Source of the DNA: Rhodospirillaceae bacterium
GTDB lineage: Bacteria > Pseudomonadota > Alphaproteobacteria > Rhodospirillales > 2-02-FULL-58-16
Direction of reading: 5' to 3'
Assembly: GCA_030623425.1 (NCBI GenBank)
Contig: JAUXMA010000138.1
Location: 1 to 5,555, forward strand
DNA: 5,555 bases
Below are positions 1-5,304 of the stretch, piece after piece. Under the pieces are notes generated by a model, which worked only from the letters and a program-made list of their open reading frames with translations, was not told where the DNA came from and did not search any database. How positions within the stretch are numbered: position 1 is the stretch's first letter; each line of letters begins with the position of its first letter. Both the position numbers and the translations under genes were made by a program.

Positions 1-302
1 CTATGTAGAGCTGGTCATATGTCTTTCCAATCGCAACTCCGGAACATACCGGTGTTGCAATTGGTTTGTGAATTTGGCCTCTGTAAGCAAGGTATCCTAT
101 ATATCCGAACGAACCGATGGCGCCGAAAATAACGAAAACCTTTCTCTGCAAAAACACCGACAGCCCCATGAGCAAGACATTAATCAGGAAGTAAAGGAAC
201 TTCGACAGCTCGCTGTCGCTTTTTATCAGCGACAAACCGCCCCAAAAAGCAATGACTCCGAACAGATAACCCCAGAAGGCAAAATTCTCCCTGGTTCGGT
301 GG
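1..302 (-). pseudogene. C-terminal part of a multi-pass membrane protein, 5'-truncated at the leader repeat
   Basis: On the minus strand one frame stays open from a TGA at 317-319 to the window edge, and from about position 298 down it reads like a genuine membrane protein. It begins TRENFAFWGYLFG and contains three hydrophobic stretches: roughly 286-230 (FAFWGYLFGVIAFWGG), about 210-150 (FLYFLINVLLMGLSVFL) and about 145-85 (VFVIFGAIGSFGYIGYLAY). The style matches the C-terminal half of large uncharacterised alphaproteobacterial multi-pass membrane proteins, but I cannot name the family securely. No ATG, GTG or TTG precedes the first hydrophobic segment, so the N-terminus is missing. The coding-like sequence stops within a few bases of the left edge of leader repeat 1 (299). 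I infer that insertion or rearrangement of the cyclase unit removed the 5' part. The 3' end lies outside the window. The last ~30 residues look less typical and may be degenerate. Function unknown. Confidence 0.6.
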
Positions 303-327
303 CCGCTAAAATTATTTCATGCTATTC

Positions 328-333
328 TTGACA
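328..333 (+). promoter_or_regulatory. Possible -35 element (TTGACA) in leader copy 1
   Basis: A perfect TTGACA hexamer is present and unchanged in leader copy 2 (2318-2323). A second TTGAC follows at 366-370. I see no good -10 hexamer 16-18 bp downstream of either, so this is only a candidate. The promoter could depend on an alternative sigma factor or an activator. The duplication of the leader suggests each cyclase gene carries its own copy of whatever promoter is present. Confidence 0.3.
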
Positions 334-349
334 CTACTCGTTGGATTTA

Positions 350-372
350 TCGACAGTACACATTGTTGACGA
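350..372 (+). promoter_or_regulatory. Imperfect dyad or hairpin in leader copy 1
   Basis: TCG-A-CAGTA (350-358) faces TGTTG-A-CGA (364-372) across a 5-nt loop. As RNA this gives 3 bp, an A-A mismatch, then 5 bp including two G-U pairs. As DNA it is a 23-bp imperfect palindrome that could be an operator. The arms are identical in copy 2 (2340-2362); the only difference falls in the loop (A360 versus G2350). Function is not known. Confidence 0.35.
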
Positions 373-402
373 TTGGCCGTATGTTCCCTGATGGCTTTCA
401 AC

Positions 403-420
403 CTGGGATCGAATTCCCGG
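403..420 (+). promoter_or_regulatory. Start-proximal hairpin overlapping the RBS of cyclase gene 1
   Basis: CTGGGA (403-408) can pair with TCCCGG (415-420) around the loop TCGAAT. The 3' arm includes G419 and G420, the first two bases of the GGAG Shine-Dalgarno at 419-422, which sits 5 nt before ATG 428. Folding would partly mask the ribosome-binding site. In copy 2 the closing A-U pair becomes G-U (A408 to G2398), so the pairing is retained. An upstream TCCC (385-388) could compete for the same GGGA arm. Confidence 0.4.
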
Positions 421-427
421 AGATGAC

Positions 428-2251
428 ATGGCTAAGCACGAAATCACTTACGAAATCCATGTCCAGCAGCAAGGCAGATGGGAGATTCACGTCCGTCACG
501 CGGGGCAGAAACAGGCAGACGCCATTCTTGAGGCCTTGGCCCTCGATCAGTTGGAGAGCATCGACGCTGTCAAGGTCGTCGAAGAATCCTACAATACCGA
601 AACAGGCCTTTGCCAAGAATACGTCGTCTATCAGAGTTCAGGTCAAAAAAGCTCGTCAAGGCGGAAAGCGCTGAGGAAACAAGCGGCCGCCCTCGAAGAT
701 ACAGAGAAATCCCGTCCCTCCCCATCCTGGAAAACGAAAAAAAGCAAGAAGGGCACGTTCAGCACTGTCCTGATAAAGGCGCTGTTTATCATTTTGATCA
801 GCGTCATCGTTGCCGCGCTGACGACGGCGCTGGCACTTCCTTTCCTCAGCGACAGCGAGGTATTTGGGATGTATTTGAGCGCCAACGTTCGGACTATCAT
901 CATTTTGTCCATTTTCATCTTTATTTTTCTGGCCATTGCGACGCCCATGGTGCGTTCTTTGATGGCGAAAACCCATTTGGTATCGGCGGGCCGTAAGAGG
1001 AAAGCGGCTCCGGGTTGGTCCCTGTTCCAGTCGAAAGCGGCGGAGCCGGCAAGAATGCCCCAGGCGGTGAAGTCCACCCAACCGGACCCGTCGCCGACAA
1101 GCCTTGATGGCGGCGCCAAGGCCGAAATGTCCGGCCAAGAGGAGGCGGACGCCGCGGACGCTGCCGCCGCGGACGCCGCCGCCGCCGCCGCGGAAAAGGC
1201 TTTGCAGGAAAGCCGGGAAAACGGGGAGAAAAAAGAAACCCCCGGCGAGGAAAAGCCGGAACCGTCAAAGGAAGAATCCAAGGATGCCGATCGGCTTTCG
1301 TCTTACGCCGAAAAGCAAAAGACCGTAATGGTGAAATTCCTCGGCCAGACCTTGGAGCAGGTCCAGGATGACAACAAGAACATGGACAGCTTCAACAAAT
1401 TCGGCGTCAACCTGTTTCTTTCCGGTGCCTGCGACATCCTCGGCCACAAGCGTCACCTGGATCCCCGCTCGGCTTCAAGGATTCTCAGCGCCGGTGTCCA
1501 GATCATGGGTTTCAAAAAGTCGAACGCCGACAGTTTCGCCGACAAATACGAGGAGTACCTGCTCTCCGATTCCCGCTACATGCAGATGTTCCAGGCCGGC
1601 CGCAACGCCATGAACACCTTTCTCACCGATGAGGCGGCGGCGACCAAGCATATGAATATGGCTCTCGAAGAATGGAACAAACTTAAGCCCAAGGAAGAAA
1701 CGACGGGGCCGATCACGGTCATGTTCACAGATATGGTGGGCTCCACCGCACTCACCCAGACAATGGGCGACGCCGTCGCCCAGCAAGTGGTGCGCGCTCA
1801 TAACCGCGTAGTCCGTGATGCTTTGACCCAATTCGGCGGCAGAGAAATCAAGCATACCGGCGACGGCATCATGGCCTCGTTTCCGACGACGTCGAACAGC
1901 GTCGAGGCGGCCAGCGTCATGCAGACCAATGTGGTTGTCCACAACAAGAGCAATCCCGACCTGCCTTTGCACATCAAGATCGGCATCAACGCCGGCGAAC
2001 CCATCGCCGAGGACAATGATCTATTCGGCACCACCGTTCAGCTCGCCGCGCGCATCGTCGACAAAGCCAAGACCGAACAAATCTTCGTCTCCGAAATCGT
2101 CCGCGGCATATGCGCCGGCAAGGACCTGGAGTTTGTCAACCGAGGTTTTTATGCCATGAAAGGGTTCGAAAACGAGCTTACGCTTTATGAAGTGATCTGG
2201 AACAAGGATGCCGGCGGCGAGGAAAAAATCGACATCAATAAAGCGTCTTGA
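428..2251 (+). CDS. Membrane-anchored class III adenylate/guanylate cyclase, paralogue 1
   Basis: The 607-residue product should convert ATP to cAMP at the cytoplasmic face of the inner membrane. Layout: an N-terminal module at 5-70 (ITYE, RWEIH, VKVVEESY); a basic linker; transmembrane helices at ~112-140 and ~154-175 with a periplasmic loop of only ~13 residues; an Ala/Glu/Lys-rich linker at ~190-288; a conserved helical domain at ~292-420 (MDSFNKFGVNL, KYEEYL, MFQAG); and the cyclase domain at ~427-592. In the last, D435 (FTDMVGST) and D479 (HTGDG) are the expected metal ligands. K475 and D531 match adenine-type specificity residues, and R542 matches the transition-state arginine. The usual Asn of VNxAxR is Gln (Q538). 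The start at 428 has GGAG 5 nt upstream and aligns with the start of paralogue 2. Guanylate cyclase activity is less likely from these residues. The input signal is unknown; with almost no periplasmic part, sensing is probably cytosolic or intramembrane. Confidence 0.95.
   Translation: MAKHEITYEIHVQQQGRWEIHVRHAGQKQADAILEALALDQLESIDAVKVVEESYNTETGLCQEYVVYQSSGQKSSSRRKALRKQAAALEDTEKSRPSPSWKTKKSKKGTFSTVLIKALFIILISVIVAALTTALALPFLSDSEVFGMYLSANVRTIIILSIFIFIFLAIATPMVRSLMAKTHLVSAGRKRKAAPGWSLFQSKAAEPARMPQAVKSTQPDPSPTSLDGGAKAEMSGQEEADAADAAAADAAAAAAEKALQESRENGEKKETPGEEKPEPSKEESKDADRLSSYAEKQKTVMVKFLGQTLEQVQDDNKNMDSFNKFGVNLFLSGACDILGHKRHLDPRSASRILSAGVQIMGFKKSNADSFADKYEEYLLSDSRYMQMFQAGRNAMNTFLTDEAAATKHMNMALEEWNKLKPKEETTGPITVMFTDMVGSTALTQTMGDAVAQQVVRAHNRVVRDALTQFGGREIKHTGDGIMASFPTTSNSVEAASVMQTNVVVHNKSNPDLPLHIKIGINAGEPIAEDNDLFGTTVQLAARIVDKAKTEQIFVSEIVRGICAGKDLEFVNRGFYAMKGFENELTLYEVIWNKDAGGEEKIDINKAS
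1141..1198 (+). repeat. GCC-rich alanine tract inside cyclase gene 1
   Basis: The stretch is almost entirely GCC, GCG and GAC codons, including five consecutive GCC at 1175-1189. It encodes Ala/Asp-rich residues ~238-256 in the linker between the membrane helices and the helical domain. The corresponding region of paralogue 2 lacks it. It looks like replication-slippage expansion in an unstructured linker. Confidence 0.7.
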
Positions 2252-2288
2252 CGACATATTCTGTTTTCCTTTTCTTGGCGGCGGTCTT

Positions 2289-2410
2289 GTGGCCGCTAAA
2301 ATTATTTCATGCTATTCTTGACACTACTCGTTGAATTTTTCGACAGTACGCATTGTTGACGATTGGGCGTATGTTCCCTGATGGCTCTCAACCTGGGGTC
2401 GAATTCCCGG
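2289..2410 (+). repeat. Leader repeat, copy 2 (upstream of cyclase gene 2)
   Basis: Second copy of the segment at 299-420. It begins 37 bp after the stop codon of cyclase gene 1 and ends just before the start of gene 2. It keeps the TTGACA (2318-2323), the dyad (2340-2362) and the start-proximal hairpin (2393-2410, now closed by a G-U pair). The 2252-2288 spacer shows no terminator, so read-through from gene 1 is possible in addition to local initiation. Confidence 0.93.
2393..2410 (+). promoter_or_regulatory. Start-proximal hairpin upstream of cyclase gene 2
   Basis: CTGGGG (2393-2398) can pair with TCCCGG (2405-2410) around the same TCGAAT loop as in copy 1. The bases after the stem are CAATGGC instead of AGATGAC, so the GGAG ribosome-binding site of gene 1 is lost here and no other strong Shine-Dalgarno lies within 15 nt of ATG 2418. 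Confidence 0.35.
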
Positions 2411-2417
2411 CAATGGC

Positions 2418-4586
2418 ATGGTAAACAAGAAACACAACATCACTTATGAAGTCCTCGTCAAGCAGGGGAATCGGTGGGAGATTCACGCCCGTTATCCGGA
2501 GAAAAAGAAATCCACCGCCATAGCCGACGCGAAATCCCTGGAAGCTTTGTCGACCGTCAACGAAGTCAAGGTTATCGTGGATTCCTACGATGCCAAAAGG
2601 GGCAAAAGCGTCGAGATCACCATCTATCCGAAGCTGAAACAGAAGATTGAATCTCTGGCTCCATCCTCGTCCAACCGCGACAAGCCGAAAAAGGCAGCGG
2701 CCATCGACGAAAGAGAGTCCCCACCGCCGGAGCCGAAAAAAGGCCGCAAACGATCGACGGGCGCCAGTTTATTCATCAAGTTTACTCTCGCCACCGTGTT
2801 CAGCCTCGTCATCGCCTTGATGATTACCGGCATGGCGCTTCCGTTTTTGCGTGATCTCCCGTTTGGCGTCACGATTCGGGAGATTACGACCTTAGGAATT
2901 TTCATCATCGTCTTTCTGTTCTTCGCCGTTACCTTGGTCAAATCGATCCTGGCGCGAGAAGTGGGCGCGTCTGCCCGCCGCGTCAAATATCCATCCCGAA
3001 CCGGGCCTCGAACAAAGCCCCAAGCCAAGCATGAAGAGAAAACGACGAAAGGGGACGAGTTGTCGCCAGCGGCGGTCACGAGGAACTTGCTGCAATCGTC
3101 CGTGGACCAGGGGATTAAGCTCAAACCCGACGACTACCTGGGCAATATTCTTGACAAAATCAAGCCACTGCCGGCCGATGCCGCGAAACACAAAACCTTC
3201 ATGCTGTCGTTCCTGGAACAGTCGTTGCAAGAGGTCAAAACCGGCCCGGAGGGGATGGACAGTTTCAACAAGTTCGGTGTCAACCTCTATCTTGCCGGCG
3301 CCTGCGAAAGCTTGAAAAAAAGCTTCAAGCTGGACCTACGCCCGTCTCTTCAGATCCTCGACGAGTGCGTTCAGGTCATGGGCTTCACTATAAGCCAAGC
3401 CCGGACTTTCGCCGAAAAGTACGAAGAATATCTTATGGCCGACGTTCGCTACATGCGGATGTTCCAGGCCGGCGGCAACGCCATGGCCGCTGTCGCGAGC
3501 GGCGACGAGAGAGCCCTCAAGAACATGGCCCCGGCTTTGGAGGATTGGAACGCACGCAAGGCCCAGGAAGAAAAGAAAGGGCCGATCACGGTCATGTTCA
3601 CCGATATGGTTGGCTCCACCGCGCTCACACAGACCAGGGGCGACGCCGTCGCCCAGCAGGTGGTCCATGCCCATAACAACATCGTCCGTGACTCCCTGAC
3701 CCTGTTTAACGGCAAGGAAGTCAAGCATACCGGCGATGGCATCATGGCGGCGTTTTCGAATACATCGAACGGCGTCGAGGCGGGAGCCCATATCCAGATG
3801 AAAGTGGCCGCCCACAACCAGGACAATCCGGACCTGCCATTGCACATCAAAATCGGCATCAACGCCGGCGAGCCCATCGCCGAGGACGACGACCTTTTCG
3901 GCACCACTGTCCAGCTTACCGCCCGCATCGTCGACAAGGCCAGATCCGAGCAAATCTTCGTTTCGGAAACGGTGCATGGCATCTGCGCGGGAAAGGAATT
4001 CCGATTCGCCAATCGCGGCCCGCATGCCCTGAGAGGGTTCAAGGAGGAAGTTACTCTTTACGAGTTGATCTGGGACGAAACCGCCGCCGTCGATACGGCG
4101 CCGGAAAAACCGGCGGCGGAAAACGAGGCAGAGCAACCGGCCGAGACGGAAGAAGCGGCCGAAAAAGCCGGCGAAACGGAAGACAGGGCGGAAAAACCGG
4201 CGGCGGAAAACGAGGCCGAACAACCGGCCGAGACGGAAGAAGCGGCCGAAAAAGCCGGCGAAACGGAAGACAGGGCGGAAAACGGGGCCGAACAACCGGC
4301 CGCGACGGCGCCGGCCATAACCGACGCTCCCGCCGGAGATTCAGCCACCTCCAGTCAGGCCGCCGTTCCCGAACAGGACGGAAAAACGGACATCTCGCCA
4401 ACCGGTTCCCCGGCCGCCGCCGTGGCGGCACCCCAACAAGCGGCAACGGAAACACCGGCGGGTCCCGCCCGGCAATCGAAAGTGGACAAACAAGCCGCCG
4501 CCACCCAGCCCGCCGAGGGGCCTCGGGTTTCCGCCGCCAAGCCGGCACAAACCGCCGCCGCCGGCAAGGAAGGCAAAACGCCCTGA
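2418..4586 (+). CDS. Membrane-anchored class III adenylate/guanylate cyclase, paralogue 2, with long acidic Ala/Pro tail
   Basis: The 722-residue product is a paralogue of the upstream cyclase; by eye the catalytic domains are about 75% identical. Layout: N-terminal module at 8-70 (ITYEV, RWEIH, VKVIVDSY); transmembrane helices at ~118-144 and ~156-176 with a ~10-residue loop; a shorter linker; the helical domain at ~252-383 (MDSFNKFGVNL, KYEEYL, MFQAG); and the cyclase domain at ~388-553. Metal aspartates are D396 and D440, adenine-type residues K436 and D492, transition-state arginine R503, and Gln (Q499) again replaces the usual Asn. In the FTDMVGSTALTQT stretch all nucleotide differences from gene 1 are synonymous, showing purifying selection on the active site. 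Residues ~554-722 are a low-complexity tail absent from gene 1, containing two 29-residue repeats. The start has no clear Shine-Dalgarno but aligns with gene 1. Expected activity is cAMP synthesis; heterodimerisation with paralogue 1 is possible because class III sites form at dimer interfaces. Confidence 0.95.
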   Translation: MVNKKHNITYEVLVKQGNRWEIHARYPEKKKSTAIADAKSLEALSTVNEVKVIVDSYDAKRGKSVEITIYPKLKQKIESLAPSSSNRDKPKKAAAIDERESPPPEPKKGRKRSTGASLFIKFTLATVFSLVIALMITGMALPFLRDLPFGVTIREITTLGIFIIVFLFFAVTLVKSILAREVGASARRVKYPSRTGPRTKPQAKHEEKTTKGDELSPAAVTRNLLQSSVDQGIKLKPDDYLGNILDKIKPLPADAAKHKTFMLSFLEQSLQEVKTGPEGMDSFNKFGVNLYLAGACESLKKSFKLDLRPSLQILDECVQVMGFTISQARTFAEKYEEYLMADVRYMRMFQAGGNAMAAVASGDERALKNMAPALEDWNARKAQEEKKGPITVMFTDMVGSTALTQTRGDAVAQQVVHAHNNIVRDSLTLFNGKEVKHTGDGIMAAFSNTSNGVEAGAHIQMKVAAHNQDNPDLPLHIKIGINAGEPIAEDDDLFGTTVQLTARIVDKARSEQIFVSETVHGICAGKEFRFANRGPHALRGFKEEVTLYELIWDETAAVDTAPEKPAAENEAEQPAETEEAAEKAGETEDRAEKPAAENEAEQPAETEEAAEKAGETEDRAENGAEQPAATAPAITDAPAGDSATSSQAAVPEQDGKTDISPTGSPAAAVAAPQQAATETPAGPARQSKVDKQAAATQPAEGPRVSAAKPAQTAAAGKEGKTP
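4104..4298 (+). repeat. In-frame 87-bp tandem repeat encoding the acidic tail of cyclase 2
   Basis: Units 4104-4190 and 4191-4277 differ at only two bases (GCAGAG versus GCCGAA at residues 572-573 and 601-602), both synonymous. Each encodes 29 residues starting EKPAAENEAEQPA and ending GETEDRA. A degenerate partial third unit follows (ENGAEQPA, 4278-4301 approximately). Near-identity indicates a recent duplication. The encoded peptide is rich in Glu, Ala and Pro and is likely disordered. Confidence 0.92.
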
Positions 4587-4646
4587 TCCGCCGCGGTACA
4601 TAGAGCAAATCCAGTTTGATTAGAATCGCCAAAGGCTTCCTATCAA

Positions 4647-4775
4647 TCACGATCCGCTCTTGTCCGCCACCACCGCCTTCCCTTGAACTCCCCCTATATC
4701 TCCGCCGATGGCGCGGCGACGGCGTAATTCCTTCTTGATGGTCGGCGTGATGCCCGGCGTCCGGCCCGATTTCAT
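4647..4775 (-). pseudogene. Decayed IS5-type transposase fragment
   Basis: On the minus strand a 42-residue frame reads SGRTPGITPTIKKELRRRRA, then degenerates. This resembles the segment of IS5-family transposases with the pattern GxTPTIxxELRRRSAIEPVIGH, which carries the catalytic glutamate (the E of IEP). Here that part reads IGGDIGG, so the glutamate and the GH pair are lost. Another minus-strand frame at about 4594-4637 gives a Leu/Ile-rich stretch (LAILIKLDLLYV) that could be the frameshifted C-terminus. No terminal inverted repeats or target duplication are visible, so this is a remnant. The stretch 4587-4877 between the two flanking genes otherwise shows only an 8-T run at 4840-4847. 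Recognition is from memory of the family. Confidence 0.55.
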
Positions 4776-4877
4776 AGACTCCAATCAAAAACCTGGCAAA
4801 ATGACATCATCGACGATGCAAGGACGGTTTTCCTGGGCATTTTTTTTACCTATGCTGGGCGGGAGACAACAGCTGAC

Positions 4878-5285
4878 ATGGGGACCAAGGGGATGTTTGG
4901 TTGCAACTGTTTTTGGAACGCCGGCAGGATCGGCGCTTGCATCTTGTCGGCGGCGCTGTTGACGGCAATGTCATGTGGAAACTCCGCGAAGGCGGCAGTC
5001 GGCGCCACTTTCAACACTGGCGAGAGGCTGTATTCCTGGTGCACGAGCGCCGAGAAATCCGAACGTGATCTGTGTTCGGCTTATATCGCCGCCGTCGCCG
5101 ACGTTCTCGCCTATGGCCCCGTCGGCACCTACCGCGCCTGTCTGCCTCGGCAAGAGGTGGAATTCTCGAAGGTGCATGAAGCGGCGGCGAAGTGGTTGGA
5201 GAGCCATCCCGAGGATCGCCACTTCTCCGCTGTCGGTCTTGTCGCCCGCGCCCTTTCGGAAGCCTTTCCCTGTTCAATTATCTGA
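4878..5285 (+). CDS. Small exported protein of the Rap1a/Tai immunity family
   Basis: The 135-residue product has an N-terminal signal sequence (hydrophobic core ~16-31, likely cleavage near AKA at 37-39), so it should act in the periplasm. The mature part carries the pattern I associate with the Rap1a/Tai domain: four cysteines (C55, C66, C88, C132) able to form two disulfides, CSAYIAAVADVLAY after the second, ACLP at 87-90, a helix ending WLESHPEDRH, and a terminal ALSEAFPC. Rap1a and Tai proteins neutralise peptidoglycan amidase effectors of type VI secretion, but many family members are orphans of unknown role, and no effector gene is visible here. GGGAG at 4861-4865 is 12 nt before the chosen ATG, a long spacing; ATG 4893 is the alternative. 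A lipoprotein reading (C33 after TAMS) fits the lipobox poorly. Confidence 0.72.
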   Translation: MGTKGMFGCNCFWNAGRIGACILSAALLTAMSCGNSAKAAVGATFNTGERLYSWCTSAEKSERDLCSAYIAAVADVLAYGPVGTYRACLPRQEVEFSKVHEAAAKWLESHPEDRHFSAVGLVARALSEAFPCSII

Positions 5286-5304
5286 AATTGAACCATGAAC
5301 AGGG
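5268..5304 (+). terminator. Overlapping inverted repeats at the end of the Rap1a-like gene
   Basis: GTTCAATT (5272-5279) pairs perfectly with AATTGAAC (5286-5293) around ATCTGA, with the TGA stop (5283-5285) in the loop. A wider stem, CCCTGTTCA (5268-5276) with TGAACAGGG (5296-5304), is also perfect and shares the GTTCA arm, so the two are mutually exclusive. No U-run follows, so a standard intrinsic terminator is uncertain; it may be an mRNA-stabilising end or a remnant of a repeat. Confidence 0.4.

Larger units (their letters stand above)
299..420 (+). repeat. Leader repeat, copy 1 (upstream of cyclase gene 1)
   Basis: This noncoding segment recurs at 2289-2410 with a constant offset of 1990 and no indels. 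Over 301-420 I count 6 mismatches (344, 349, 360, 377, 397, 408), about 95% identity. Similarity ends abruptly to the left (298 G versus 2288 T, then unrelated sequence) and fades just before each ATG. Each copy sits immediately before a cyclase start codon, so it is probably the shared promoter and 5' untranslated region. It contains a TTGACA hexamer (328-333), a dyad (350-372) and a start-proximal hairpin (403-420). It is not a recognised riboswitch. Confidence 0.93.

Noticed and set aside
68..331. Plus-strand open frame of 87 codons
   Set aside because: It is antisense to the membrane-protein fragment, whose minus-strand frame shows three clear hydrophobic helices. The plus frame is composition-driven, has no recognisable domain and runs into the leader repeat.
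301..427. Known riboswitch or sigma-54 promoter in the leader
   Set aside because: I found no match to cyclic-di-GMP or preQ1 riboswitch core motifs, and the GG-N10-GC spacing of a sigma-54 promoter is not met.
363..674. Open frame starting in leader copy 1 and overlapping the start of cyclase 1
   Set aside because: In copy 2 the equivalent frame stops after the leader (TAA 2422-2424), its leader substitutions include amino-acid changes, and past 428 it is a shadow of the cyclase gene.
643..1281. Minus-strand open frame opposite the cyclase 1 linker
   Set aside because: Alanine/serine-rich shadow of the GCC-rich linker, with no ribosome-binding site or domain.
3336..4295. Long minus-strand open frame (319 codons) opposite cyclase 2
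   Set aside because: It mirrors the GC-rich third-position bias and the tail repeat of the sense gene. The Arg/Phe-rich product has no domain, and the sense strand encodes an intact, conserved cyclase.
4051..4788. Minus-strand open frame spanning the cyclase 2 tail and downstream region
   Set aside because: Its product is Arg/Pro-rich low complexity, antisense to the Ala/Pro/Glu tail. Only the short stretch beyond 4590 has meaning, as transposase debris.
4821..4847. Possible terminator (AGGA hairpin with TCCT followed by an 8-T run)
   Set aside because: The stem is only 4 bp and is separated from the T-run by 5 bases. Its role as an intrinsic terminator is not supported.
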